Positions 1 through 12,303 of a DNA stretch of 64,000 nt are shown piece by piece. The notes beneath the pieces were generated by a model. That model was not told the origin of the DNA. It did not search any database and saw nothing but the letters and a program-made list of their open reading frames with translations. Position numbers and translations under genes: made by a program. The stretch's first letter is position 1, and every line of letters starts with the position of its first letter. The stretch covers positions 52,246 to 116,245 of the forward strand of contig QKWP01001676.1 of NCBI GenBank assembly GCA_003550325.1, written 5' to 3'. The stretch is from Gigaspora rosea. Its lineage: Eukaryota; Glomeromycota; Glomeromycetes; Diversisporales; Gigasporaceae.

Positions 1-798
1 GATAGCATTGAATGATGAGTATATATGCTAATGCGCACTGTTCGATAATTTAATTAATTTAAAAAATAGGTTTAATGATTAGATTAATTGTCCGGTCTGT
101 ATAAAAAATTGTCTTACATAGAATATAACCCCAGGTATTTCACAATCTACCATGAAATTTTTTTTAATAGAGATACATTGCATGGGATACCACTTTATGG
201 TACTAAAACCCAACCAATACACTTTATTAATAGCCATAACCTTAAATTCTAATCTAACTATTACAAAGAAGCTAAAAAAATACGCCCCAAAAATTTCATA
301 ATAAAATATTCAAATTTTCAGCTTTAGCCAATTTCAGCTTCAATTACCAAAATAATTGTGGCTTATTTGTTTACATTTATCTTAGACCTTATTTAATGTG
401 ATAGTTAAAAAAAAAAAAAATCCTGATTATGGCATAGAATAGTGAATGATAAGTCCTGAATTATATTAATTTTACTTGATCACTGATATTAATTCTTTGC
501 ATGATTGAATTTAAACAAATCTATATAGGAACTATACAATTTAGTCAAGCATTCGTCAAAAAACTTTTACCAATAAGAGATTTTAGGTCTTTTATAAATA
601 ACATACATAATTTTAATTAATTCATTTGAAAAAAATTTTAAATAACATTTTTGACATGTGTTCATTTGTTGGGAGATCAAAACAAAAACATTGTATGAAA
701 GTACTTGTAACATAAAAACACTATTACGATATATGCCATATCAAATTTTCACCTCACAATTATATGATTCTCTATAAGTAATTGACAGAAAATAAATG
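1..798. other. AT-rich intergenic DNA, no gene seen
   Basis: Very AT-rich, with stops in all frames and short homopolymers. I see no coding stretch, RNA gene or element boundary before the MITE that starts at 799. Confidence 0.6.
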
Positions 799-977
799 TT
801 GGGGATTATGCTGAAAAATTTTCATATTATATTATGAGAATTGTAAAGTTTTTTAGGGCCTTTTTTGTGATCTTTTTTTTTATAGTTATGTTAGGGGTTA
901 GGGTGTAGTTTTATTAATAAAAGAGTAGGTATTATAGGTTTAAATAGAGACCCCAAATTTTCATCATAATCCCCCAC
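799..977. mobile_element. hAT-like MITE with 8-bp duplication
   Basis: The two ends are inverted copies: the left end reads TTGGGGATTATGCTGAAAA and the right end is the reverse complement of GTGGGGGATTATGATGAAAA. AATAAATG is repeated directly on both sides (791-798 and 978-985). An 8-bp target duplication and an inside of about 180 bp without any ORF fit a non-autonomous hAT element. The duplication is AT-rich, so chance is not excluded. Confidence 0.55.
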
Positions 978-1360
978 AATAAATGATTTAGAGATACTGT
1001 AAATTTACTTTTCCAACCGTTATTTCATCGATGGAATAAAGCGATTTCTTTTTTCCAAGTTATCCTTTCAGTGAAATAAATATTAAGATAATATTAATAC
1101 AATTTTTTTTATTTGATTAATCATAACAGTTAAACGGAATAATGGATCGAACGTTCGGTTAGAAATCATTTGTCTATTTTTTGAATATTAACATATAATT
1201 CGGGATACGCACTCTAGTATAAAGGTCACAAAATATATTTACAAAAAGTGGATGCCAAACAACCCACGTATCGATAAGACAAAAAAATAAATAAACGATA
1301 AAAAAATCAATGAATAAATCAAGAAATATTTAGTTAGCCAAGAAATCGGTTAATTAATAG

Positions 1361-1937
1361 CTAAAATTCCGAAAAGTCGTCATCTTTCCATATAATTGTG
1401 ATATCTCTAATAGCAACATTATGTAATCCTTTAAAAGTTTTTTCATAAGATCCATTTTTAAATGGTCTATTAAATGGATATCCCAATGGTCTACTATCAG
1501 GAATTTTATCCGACCATTTTTCACCTCCACATAATTCCGTACTCCCACATTGATCATGAAATGGTACCATATCATTTGTACCATCCGAAATAAATACCAT
1601 CAATTTAAATTTTGTTCCTTTACCCTTAGTACCCCTAGGCAAAATCATATGATATGGCCATCCACAATGACAAAATAATTTTTCTGACAAGGCTTGTTTA
1701 GTGAGCTTATCTTGCATTTCTTTTTTAATTTCAGGAAAGATTTGAGATTCATCAAACTGACTCTCATTCTTTTGAGCTGGTTTACGAATTATAATGGACT
1801 TATCAGCTTCGCGAACAATAACAGCTTTTTCAAAAGGTTGGATAATTTTTTTAAATTTATCTAGTTCAATCCAATGCACTTGAGAGTCGGCAAATACTTC
1901 AGGAACAATGAATATGCGGAATGTAATAATTAAAATA

Positions 1938-1985
<48 letters not shown>

Positions 1986-3819
1986 AATTAATATGAATTT
2001 ATAAGTGATTTAAAATTATAAAACTTATAAATTAGTATAAATTAGTATAAATTAGTGTAAATTAGTGTAATATTACTCACAACATCAACATCGTTAGTGA
2101 CACGTAGAAAATAATGCCAATCTCTAGGAAACAAATAAGAGATATTTTCTTCGTCAGATTTATCTTCTCTCCAAACGTACTTTCTATATTTCATTTTAGT
2201 ATGAAACTCGTTGGTAACAATTGGACTATTTGTGAAATTAACATCAAAGTTACTACCACCAAAAGTATTTTTTCCAAATTCATTCCATTCATCATTTTGA
2301 CCATCTGGATAAATTTTGAGAAGTACATCAGTGAAAGAAATTATGATGTCGGTAGTACGAATGGTTACATTTGGAGCATCATGATGAAAATCGGATGGCC
2401 CAAGATAATTCTGCCATCTTAAAAATATATTATCGAGGTGACGATGCCATCTCCAAAATACTGGATCACGTAGTCCTGCACGTGCGCCGACAAGTACACT
2501 TGGAGGATCTGAAATTGTATGAAAAAAAATGAAGCGAATTAAAGAAGAATTAATAATTAAAATCTTGCATTCGGTATAAATACTTACAACCGACTGTATA
2601 AGGATGCATTATATTAGCTAATAATTCATGTCCATCATTATGTAAATTTACTTCCAAATCGTGACCTAAAACAGGAGCATCGGAATCAACAAACTTTAAT
2701 GGAATCGGATGCAAATCATTTGTTCCTCCATCAACCCATTCAAGTAATGATTTTCTCCCTTCTTCCAATCCCGAAACGGTATAAATTTTAAATTCTCCAT
2801 CAGTTATTTTAACTATTATTTTTAAATTTTTGTGAGATTTGAATTATCGGAATGAATGTATTAAATGTGTGTAAAAAAAAGATATTACCAATATCATGAA
2901 ATGTTTGATTAGCAGGACGAGCCGTGAAATGAACTTTTTCACCCCTCCAATCTTGTACTAAGTATGGGTGTGGATAAAACGCATCGGATATTGGTGTTAC
3001 ATAATCGGGTAAAGCTACTACTTTTTCCATGCCGACACAAAGGCGGTCCGCTTCATATCTAGTGAGAAATATAATTAAAATTTTTTTACTATATTCTATA
3101 TATATATTATCTATATTATCTATTATTATTACCTGGCTAAAAACTGCCTATGTGTGTAAATAAAATTTTCACCACCTCTATCCCTCGGATCATCATCAAC
3201 TTTTTCCATTACCGTATGCCAATGCTCATGAAATTCATTTAGCACCGGATCATTCCTCCACCAGAACATTTTATCTAATTCTGGATCATAAACATCTTTG
3301 TCTGGCCATCCATTCGGATTAAGCTTCGCTGGTGGTGGATTTGGAAATATATATCTATATTTAGACAATTGTAATGTTATAAACTCTATTACATCTTCTG
3401 TTGACGTCGTATTTGATGTGCTAACCGTTGAATTAGTAGTTGAGGTACTAGGTGTTAAATTAGTAGTTGACTGTGCATTTGTATCAGTGTCTGCACGTTT
3501 AAAGGTACGTTTGTTTTTTATTAGTGATTGAGGGTTACGTTTTCGAATTTTTGGCATATAAATTAGACCGTAATAAGATAATTCTTTTTCTAATGGATCT
3601 GTTGATCTTTCGATATCTTGTTTGTGTTTCGTTTCATATGCAAGAGTTCTCTTTGATTTATTTTCTAATCTTTTTGCGCAGTTCTTTTAAAATGTTAAAA
3701 TCGAAAGACAATGTAATTTTTATCATTATTATGTAGTATAAAAGCCAGATCCTTACCGGAAAAGCTTTGTTACTTTCTTTATAACAAACGTCATAAGTTG
3801 GAACTCTGGAGCTCAACAT
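1361..3819 (-). CDS. Type-3 dicopper (hemocyanin/phenoloxidase-type) protein, six exons
   Basis: Predicted protein of about 665 residues, near the usual size of arthropod-type hemocyanins and prophenoloxidases. Inferred exons on the minus strand: 3819-3757, 3683-3133, 3058-2889, 2812-2588, 2508-2081 and about 1921-1361. The first five have GT donors and four AG acceptors, all in phase. The copper-A site is in exon 2 (FHEHWH, then HRQFLARYEADRLC across the exon 2/3 border). The copper-B site is in exons 4-5 (NLHNDGHELLANIMHP, then LRDPVFWRWHRHLDNIF). The last exon carries the beta-sheet domain (FRIFIVPEVF, HWIELDKFK, CGWPYHMILPRG). No signal peptide is visible; residues after the start are MLSSRVPTYDVCYKES, followed by a Thr/Ser-rich linker. 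The family binds O2 at two coppers and can oxidise phenols; which reaction this one performs is not shown. The acceptor of the last intron is odd: a run of more than 40 A/T replaces any clear AG, so the exon 6 start is approximate. Confidence 0.85.
1942..1984. repeat. Long poly(A)/(T) tract in the last intron of the dicopper gene
   Basis: More than 40 consecutive A on the plus strand, lying exactly where the polypyrimidine tract and acceptor of the last intron are expected. The length is probably unreliable in the assembly. Confidence 0.8.
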
Positions 3820-3983
3820 TTTTTTATTATTCAAAGAAATTTTAAAAAATAACGAGGGTTATCTCTTTTTCTTTGAAATATAAGAATTAAGAATCGTAAA
3901 TGAAAACATTGAGAAAATTGTTTTAAGCAGGATCTAGGAATTCTCTTTTATTGTTTTAGTGGCTTTGTTGTTGAAACACGCCC

Positions 3984-4022
<39 letters not shown>

Positions 4023-5372
4023 NTGTATATATATGTTGAATAAGCGGAAACGGGATTTAAGTGAATTTGAAATTTCTTAGAATTTTAGGGTCAGAGTTTA
4101 TGTAAAAACAACGCCATCCTGAAATACTAATTCAACTAAGAACCGCTTCCACTTACAATTTTTGTATATAATTTTACCAGCTTTCTTAGAATGGCTTGAT
4201 ATTATTTATCAAAACAAATAAAATAAACTTGTTCCGCGTCATTTATTCAGTTTATGTCGATTATCATTTCTCGGTTTTCATAATGACTCAGGTCGATTCA
4301 AAGACTTATAGATTACAGGATTACTGATAGTAACAATCACAGTTACGTATTTATTAATAAGACGATATAAATATAAATTTAAGTAGTCTTTAATGTCGCT
4401 TGTTTTTCTATTCGTTAATACTTGAATCGGCCTTTTTTTATACCTTCAGCAAAAGAAAATTTAATGAATGGAAATTGTTGTGCCTAATAATATGAATTTT
4501 TAGTGTAAACAAAAACATTTAAATAATGGGTGGCTAATGCTTTCGAAGCTCTTCGTATCGTATGACAGAAGACACATAAACTAGATAAATAGGAACGCAA
4601 GTTTTATGAAATAACTTGCGCAACACATTAAGCAACCGAGGATCGAAAACGAATTAGAGATACTAAGTCATGCTCTTACAAAAAAAAAAAAAATAATAAT
4701 TCACATTAACAGGCAAACTCATTACGATGTATTCAAATTAAAACTCAGCCGATAACTCCCTGCGAATCATGATCATAAATTGTCGGATAACTGGGCAAAT
4801 TGTCGAACACGGTAATTTGCCAAATTACGTGTTTTGCATAATTAATAATTGTCGCGGATCATAATGAAATCGGATTAAAAACCCTCTAAAACTCATACTC
4901 AACCGGGGTTAAAAAATTTCAATCATACGACATACGTACGTACATCATAATAAGCATCGTATATCGGGATTATTAAAATCGTATGATCTGAAATTTTTTT
5001 TTTTGGGTGGCAAAAGATCCATTTTTATTATAAAATTCTTTAACCAACTTTTCTTATGTTTTGTGTACCGTAAAAATCTCGAAATAGCGGGCGTGGGCTT
5101 ATACTCGTTTATGTATTATAAATTCTACCCCTAAAGCTGACCCTAACCCTATAAAAAAAAATGCAAAAAAAATGCACCACAAACAATTTGTATTTTCGGT
5201 GGCTTGTCTATTTTTTATTAATTTTTACCGATTGAAGCATGACTTAGGTCAGTCTTTAAACTTAATACAATTAGGATATCAAAATTTATTCTTTTTCATA
5301 AATAAAATATATTCATTTCCGCAACAAAAGCATTTTGAAAGGGAATGGTTTAACGAATTATAAGACCTACTT
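3820..5372. other. Intergenic, contains an assembly N
   Basis: No coding structure recognised. A poly(A) run of about 30 at 3990-4022 ends at an undetermined base (4023), which suggests an assembly join or unresolved homopolymer. The presumed promoter of the minus-strand dicopper gene lies just above 3820. Confidence 0.6.
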
Positions 5373-5667
5373 TTATGCTTGGAAGAAAATATTAGATTTA
5401 ATACTAGACGCGTAAGACTCCTCTTTCGGTAGATGACCATAATGAAGCTCTTTCTTCCGGTTTCTTTCCCTTATTTCATTACTAATCCTTTCTTTGTGTT
5501 GCAAATCCAGAAATTCTTTGCCCTTGTCTTTCAAGGATCATTTTCTCGTCCATTGAAGTAAATATCGTAGCGACCATGATTTTGATAAATTCAAGATGGT
5601 TTTTTAAGCGTTGAATAACGAAAGCAGAAAAAAAATCTAATAAATTTACTGCATTTTCTTTGATCAT
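5373..5667 (-). pseudogene. Possible gene remnant of unknown family
   Basis: Two adjoining minus-strand frames look coding. The first runs from 5667 and includes KENAVNLLDFFSAFVIQRL and MVATIFTSMDEKMILE. The second, one base out of phase, runs to a TAA at 5373 and includes GKEFLDLQHKERISNEIRER and KKELHYGHLPKEESYAS. Joined across one frameshift near 5510 they would give about 98 residues rich in charged helices. I do not recognise the family. It could also be two exons, or chance. Confidence 0.3.
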
Positions 5668-5788
5668 TCAAATATCTACATCAATTTTTATATGAAAAAA
5701 TCGGCAAATGATATAACTTTCTCAACCGGACTGCAAATTTATACATAAAGTTAATTTAACCAAAAGTCACACTTAGTATCTAATTTAT

Positions 5789-7889
5789 CTAATTAAAATT
5801 AGTTCCCAAGTTAATCTGAACGGTTTTAACTTGAGTATATTCCCTCAACGCATATTTGCCCATTTCGCGACCGATTCCGGATTGCTTGTACCCTCCGAAT
5901 GGACTTTATATGAAAAATTAGGTATGTAAAAATATTTAATAAAAAAATAATTAATGAATCATTTTACTTACAGACTACTATCACCTTCCAAGTATTGATT
6001 CACTAGTTGTAAGTTGTAAGGATAAAAATATAATAATAATAAATAAGTTGTATAAATCTATCAATTCGCAAAAAATTTTACAGTAAGACTAATCCCATAC
6101 TGTTCCGGCTTTAATTTCCTTAGACAATTTCAAAGCTTTGGTTATGTTGTTAGTGAATACAGCAGCAGCCAATCCATACTTTGTCAAATTGGCCTTTTCG
6201 ATTACTTCATCGATGTTTTAAATTTAGCAATGCAAGTAACAGGTCCAAAAATTTCTTCCTGCATGATGGTCATGTTTTCATTCTATTTTTCGTTAAAAAT
6301 ATAGTAAGGGGATTGGTAATTTAAAAAATGGTTACGTAACAATCACAATGACGTTAAATTTTTTTGCTTACGACATCGGTGAAAATAGTTGGTTTTATAT
6401 AAAAACCTCGTTCACCATGTCTTTCACCACCCATGAGCAAAGTAGCACCTTCTTCCTTACCAGTCTTGATATATGACATAATTCTAAAAACAAATATATA
6501 TATTTGTAAAAAGGTATCATTACAACAACTGTATTAAATAAATTTAACGATACCTATCAAACTGTTTCCTAGAAATTTGAGGCCCCTGATAAGTTTTACT
6601 TTCAAATGGATCACCAATTTTAATAGCTTCAGCATCTGCTTTAAACTTTTTAAGAAACTCATCGTATACGTGTTCCTCAACATAAATACGAGTAGCAGCA
6701 ACACAACATTGACCATGGTTAAAAAAACTTCCGTTAAAAGTGAATTTAACGGCGGTGTCAAGATTGGAATCAGCGAATATAATACTTGGAGACTTTCCAC
6801 CTAATTCGAGCAGAATCTTTTTCAAATTGCTTTCAGCCGCTGCTTTCTGAATAGATTTCCCTACTTGAGTAGAACCTGTTCAAAAATACACGTAAGAATG
6901 AATGAGTTAGGTTTAAGAAAAAAAATGATGATTTTTTTTTTTACCCGTAAAAGTAATCATATCAATTTTCATGTGGTTAGCCATAGCAATTCCAGTTGTG
7001 CCAAAACCGGAGAGGACGTTGATAACGCCCTTAGGAAAACCAGCTTCTTTACATAATTCAGCGACTTTTAAAGAGCTCAAAGGGGTTTGTTCAGCAGTTT
7101 TGAGTATAACAGTATTACCTACAAAAAATATAATAATAAAAAATATGTCTTTAAGATAGACAATAAAAAAATTATTACCGTATTAAAAATTATTAATATA
7201 ATTCTATTCACCACAAGCTAAGGCTTGAGCAATTTTATTGGCCATGAGACTAATAGGAAAGTTCGAAGGAACGATAGCACCACAAATACCAAGTGGTTCA
7301 TTACGAGTATAGCAAAATTTTTCATTTTGGGTTTCAATTACCTTTTAAAGGGTTAATGCTGTAAATTTAAACCTAAATATTTATTTCACAAAAAAAGACA
7401 CCAACCTTGCCATGAACCTTATCACACCATCCGGCGAAATACCGATAACATCTAATAGCTTCCGGAAGATCTATAATTTTTGTAATGCTAAAAGCTTTCC
7501 CATTATCAAAGCAGCCAAATCTTCTAAATCACTTCCATAAGATCGGCAAGTTTATTCAATAATCTACCACGTTCTTTTCCGTCGATATGACACCAAACAT
7601 TTTGGTAGCAGCTTCGATTGCTAAATTAACATCTTTTGATGAAGCTTCTGCTACAGTAGTAATTACTCCTTCGGTGCTTGGATCGATGGTTACAAATCGC
7701 TTCCCGTCGACTGATTCAACGAATTCATTGTCAATGAAAAGACCAGTTTGAACTATTTATTTTGAAGAAAATTGGTATTTTATTTCAGGTGAATTCTTGC
7801 TTAAACAACGATAATAATAATGATAAAAAATTACTTTTAATAGTTTTGCCGGTCGGCAACGTAAGCGTTTCTTCGTTAGAATTACCCAT
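5789..7889 (-). pseudogene. Aldehyde dehydrogenase (NAD-dependent family), decayed
   Basis: An ALDH-superfamily gene, normally about 490-500 residues, oxidising aldehydes to acids. The start ATG is at 7889 (MGNSNEETLTLPTGKTIK), followed by an intron and then QTGLFIDNEFVESVDGKRF. Recognisable blocks follow in order: [42 protein letters not shown], the catalytic-Glu block LELGGKSPSIIFAD, the catalytic-Cys block NHGQCCVAATRIYVEE, MQEEIFGPV, and the C-terminal [18 protein letters not shown]. Reading frame is lost at least four times, around 7597, 7547, 7510 and 6218, in stretches where family residues continue in another frame. The donor after TVW near 6096 reads AT instead of GT. The usual Trp of the PWNF motif is Ser here. 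The pieces remain collinear with small introns, so this is a recent pseudogene or a copy with several sequencing indels. Confidence 0.85.
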
Positions 7890-9410
7890 TCAAGTTTTGA
7901 GAGATGATCAATACACAAAATTTTATTTATATGTAACTTTTGTCATTACTTACAAATCAGTACAGTATATAGCAATAAATTTTGATGTCAAAATTCTGTA
8001 ATTTAACATCATTCTTATAAATCGTCAAGTTAAAAACCTGTAATGAATATTTAAGCTTTCACTATATTGGACTAAACTAAAAATTGTGATATCAAATTAC
8101 ATAACGATAATTGACCTATAGCACGTGTCAATTTTGCGTCTTTTTTGACCAAAACATTAAGGATTATATTTCGGATGGTGTTTTTTTCGCGTTAGGGTAA
8201 GGTACAACGTCTTTTAAAATGAGTCCTTTCAACTGTACAGTATAATATTATCTTAATTTCGCGTATTTTCTAATTTTTAATTTGTAATTTGTAATTCAAA
8301 GGAATTAAAATTTTAATATGTAATAAATATTTTTCTTCGGTTGTTTTAATAGCGTATTATGACAAAAGTCTGTAAAACATAATGACCGAAATTTCAAATT
8401 CATAGCGTTAGTTACTAATTGTTTAATAAATTGCATATTTTCTTTGCTCCTAATTTCAACGCTTATCATAATAGATAAAGAGTAACACGGAGAATTTTGC
8501 TTCTTTTTTATTTTTGATTAACTTTACATTTTGTTCTTGAAAAAACTAGAACACTTATCGCACATGTGATTAAATAACGTAATGTCAGTTTCTTTTTTTT
8601 TTTTTTTCAGAGGGCAAATCCAGCATGTTGAAAACTTAAATATGCTTTTCCAGGTTTTAATTTGGCAGCACTCGTATATGATTTTTGCTATCATGTCTAT
8701 CAAAAAAATTTGAAACTTATTTATTCTAGTTTGTCATCTACAATGTTTGTTAATAATTAACAAATATGTTTACTAACGTAGCATTTAGATATATGATATA
8801 AAAAAGTGCCTGATTATATAGATAGCAAAAAATGAAAAAAAGACGACTTTTATTATTAGAATCAGTTTATGATTTTAATATGTTTAAACTTTGCATAAAT
8901 ACATTGTTAAAAGGCTTTTATTTATTAATATTTTTAAAACACGTTGATTTCTTTTACAACGGCATAGCCATAACTCTTTTATAACCTTAGAGGGAAGGAA
9001 AGAACTTTTATTACTTTCATAGCCCAACCTCTTAGATTTAACTGATCCTCTTTAAAGGGCAGGGATTTCCTCTATTTTCCCCTCGACCTTAGCCAAACAC
9101 TCTCAATTCCATCTCTCTCTACACCGTCCAGTGGAGTTGTTATTTCAATTCGCGTCACGACCAATAGAATATTCCATTGATGAGTACCTCCAAAAATAAT
9201 ACTCTCCTTTAATTAAAATCCGGTATTATTCATCACCTATCTGGCTTGATTTTTGAATAATACTCGGAATATAACTATTTAATTATTGTCGCTCCGGAGA
9301 CTGTTCTAAATTTGGATGATCGTTACACAATTGACTGTATTTATATAAATTTTGGATATCAAATCGCAAATCTTTATTTGGATATCAGAAATTTTTTTTA
9401 TAAAAATTTA
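7890..9410. other. Intergenic, no gene seen
   Basis: AT-rich DNA upstream of the ALDH relic. No ORF longer than about 60 codons looks coding. No inverted-repeat element with a clear duplication was found by eye. Confidence 0.5.
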
Positions 9411-9593
9411 TTATTTGCGTTGATTGAAATACAACATATTTAACATTTTTAATGAACCTTCACTTAAATTCTGTTTATCATCTTCTAAAAGATTATTGTA
9501 AACAGAAAAGCTTCTCTCAACTGCACAAGAAAAAATAGGTAACCAAATATAAAGCAGCACAATATTGTTTAAAATCGGAAAAGAAGAAGACAT
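9411..9593 (-). pseudogene. hAT transposase C-terminal (dimerisation) fragment
   Basis: A 60-residue open stretch that ends with a stop. It contains PIFSCAVERSFSVYNNLL followed by LSEGSLKMLNMLYFNQ. This is the hAT-family C-terminal dimerisation signature (AAVERxFS...L...LxxLxxL). Nothing of the upstream catalytic domain is readable, so it is a scrap of an autonomous hAT element. The window also holds several hAT-type MITEs, which need such a transposase in trans. Confidence 0.75.
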
Positions 9594-9639
9594 TTTTTTT
9601 CAAAATTTACCTAAATTACTAAATTCAACTAATAAATTT

Positions 9640-11350
9640 ATAGAATTCAAATAAAAAATGTTTATCAAATTTGGTTAGACTATTATCAAGATATTTTTTG
9701 CTTAAAGTTTTAAAAAAACTTTGCTATAGCTTTTCTTTTAATAGATATTTTGATTTTTTTCTAACTTTGAATAAAAATATCTTAATAACTATCTAACAAA
9801 ATTCAATGAACTTTTTTTATTTGAATTCTATATATTAATGAATTTAAATAAAAAAAATTCATTAAATTTATTTAGATAGTTGTCAAAATATTTTTATTAA
9901 AGTTAAAAAAAAATTAAAATATCTATCAAAAAGAAAAGCTGTGCTAAAGTTTTTTTGAAACTTTGAACAAAGATATTTTGACTATGGTCTAACCAAATTT
10001 AATGAAGTTTTTTTATTTGAATTCTATAAATTTATATAATTCAAATAAAAAAAATTAATTGAATTTGATCAGACAGTTGTCAAAATATTTAGTTTAAAGT
10101 TTTAAAAAATCTTTGGTACAGCTTTTATTTTGATAGACGTTTTGATTTTTCTCTAAATTTGAGCGAAGATATTCTAACAACTATCTAATTTAATTTAATA
10201 AACATTTATATATTTTTTTTTATGTTAAAGTTCCCGCTTGAGAGATGAGTTTTTATTCAAATATGTGGATTAAGGGAACCTTTGTGAACATCCGACATTT
10301 GTTACATGAATAAGGATACAACTAGCCACATGTACAACTTTTGGTTGTCTAATTTAAATAGTTCACCCAAAGGTTCTATACTAGCTGCCATATCTGCAAC
10401 TCAACTAGGAGATTGCCTATTTAAGCCCTCTGGTCCAAGCTTCATTTGCCAATCCTACTTGTATCACTGGGACAATCCTCCGGTACATTAGTCAGTCAAG
10501 GTCAGTTCTGGATACTAACAAAATATATTTTTATATTTGAATTCTATGAATTTATATAATTCAAATAAAAAAAAGTTCATTGAATTTGGTCAGATGATTG
10601 TTAAGATATCTTTGCTTAAAGTTTTAAAAAACTTTGGTATAACATTATTTTTGATAGAACCACAAACATCTCTTATATAGGTCATAATTGGATTTTGGCC
10701 AGTTTTGATCTAATTTGCTAAAAATAACAATACTATATTTACTTAAATAATTTCTAATTCAGTAAACAGAATTGAATAAACTTTTTTTTATTAAATATGT
10801 CTTGCTAAGAGCTTTATTTAAAAAAAGTTCATTCAAATTAAACTACTGGATGCCAAGATAATTGCAAAAAACTGTTTTTTTGCTTCTTAAATTTCAGGGT
10901 TTTTGCTAAAATATGTAATATATAACCTCTATACTAGATGTCTAGGGTTCTATTTTGATAGATGTCTTGATTTTTTTTAACTTTAAGTGAAGGTATTCTA
11001 ACAACTATCTAACTAAATTCTATAAACTTTTTTTATTTAAATTCTATGAATTTATAGAATGCAAACAAAAAAGTTTATTGAATTTAATCAAATAGTTGTC
11101 AAAATATCTTAGTTCAAAGTTTTAAAATTTTTGATTTTTAATAGGGGTATAAATATCAAAAATAGGAGTATGAATATCAATTCTCTTAAAATATTTATTT
11201 AAAACTTTTAAATTTACTATTAAATTGTATAAAATTCAAACAATTTTAAGATTCTGTAATTGGATTTTAATGATTTTGGGTTTTAGAATCCTTATACTAG
11301 GACAAATATTTTGGTTAGCTAAATTATCTAAAACAGTTTAGTAGATCAAA
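9640..11350. repeat. Cluster of fold-back units of about 200 bp
   Basis: Several related palindromes are arranged head to tail with centres near 9838, 10030, 10550 and 11052. Each centre reads like GAATTCTATGAATTTATA followed by its complement, with A/T runs and arms containing GATAGTTGTCAAAATAT-type sequence and its inverse. The unit at about 10200-10650 is split by a truncated SINE. The segment 11220-11350 resembles the fold-back at 33690-34137. No ORF is present. These are probably degenerate non-autonomous elements. Confidence 0.65.
10216..10518 (-). mobile_element. 5'-truncated copy of the 1-kb SINE
   Basis: Read on the minus strand, this segment matches the last 300 bp of the element at 20149-21178: both share GACTGACTAATGTA, CAAGTAGGATTG, CAACCAAAAGTTGTAC and GCGGGAACTTTAACA before an A-rich tail. 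The tail is the T run at about 10216-10224. It sits inside one fold-back unit, so it inserted later. A short AAAAATATAT-like repeat at both ends may be the target duplication. Divergence from the long copy is easily visible, so it is older. Confidence 0.75.
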
Positions 11351-12303
11351 AGCTATTGGCCAATTCTGTAAATTTGCCTATATATTTGTCTTTATTAAAT
11401 CATACAAATATTATATCAGTAGATTGGTATAATTTTTGATAAACTGTTATACAAAAATTTGCTTCTATGTAATATTAAAAAACCAACAAATAAAGCACTT
11501 GTTACAACTAACAAAAGGGCTTTTTTGATATTTAAACAAATTAAAAAGCCAAAAAAACTCAATAAAATAGCTATGCTAAGCTGTAGAAAGAAGTACTTTT
11601 ACTATTTGTTAAAATGCTCAGCCGTTTTAGAATGGGTTGGGCATTGTTAGATAGGTTAGTAACTATCAATGGTAAATTAGAAGCTAATTTTCAAAAAAAT
11701 AGTCTTTTTTTTTTTTGGCAATCCTGCCTTTATTGACTAAAGAATGCGCATGTTATTACATACAAAGGTCTCCAACTACTGCCTTTAACCCTTCTTTTTC
11801 TACAATAAAGACTCACCCGGCTACTGTAAACTGCCCAGATGCAATCTGCCGCAGCAACCTTTTTTCTATTCTTAGGCCTTCAACTCACTGAAGAAACTCC
11901 CTCGGGTCACTAGATGGTGGTCGCTAGCCTTGTCAAGATTGCGTTAAGTTTGTTTACCAACAGGTCTATAAAGCCCAGACCATGTCGGTTTATAATTAGT
12001 TTGGACTAAATTGGTCAAAAGTATTTCGACCTTGTCCCACTGTTTTTTCTCCTTTGCTTTGTGCTCTGATTCCACTACTCTTGAGATTTTTCTGTGTGAA
12101 ATTCCTTACATGGTCTACTTCTTACTGTTCTTTCTCTTTTGTCTTTGTTCGAGATACCTTGATTTTTCTTCCATTTGTTAACCGTCTTGCATCGGCACAC
12201 CCAAATGATTCGCTTGAACTCTCCTTTCTCTTTTGTCTTTGTTCGAGATACCTTGATTTTTCTCCCATTCGTTAACCGTCTCGCATCAGCACACCCAAAT
12301 GAT

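Noticed and set aside
7762..8001. Plus-strand 79-codon ORF
   Set aside because: Overlaps, on the opposite strand, the first exon and intron of the ALDH relic; no coding features of its own.
11459..11650. 63-codon Lys-rich ORF beside the LINE
   Set aside because: AT-rich DNA outside the LINE target duplication; no family pattern or splice context.
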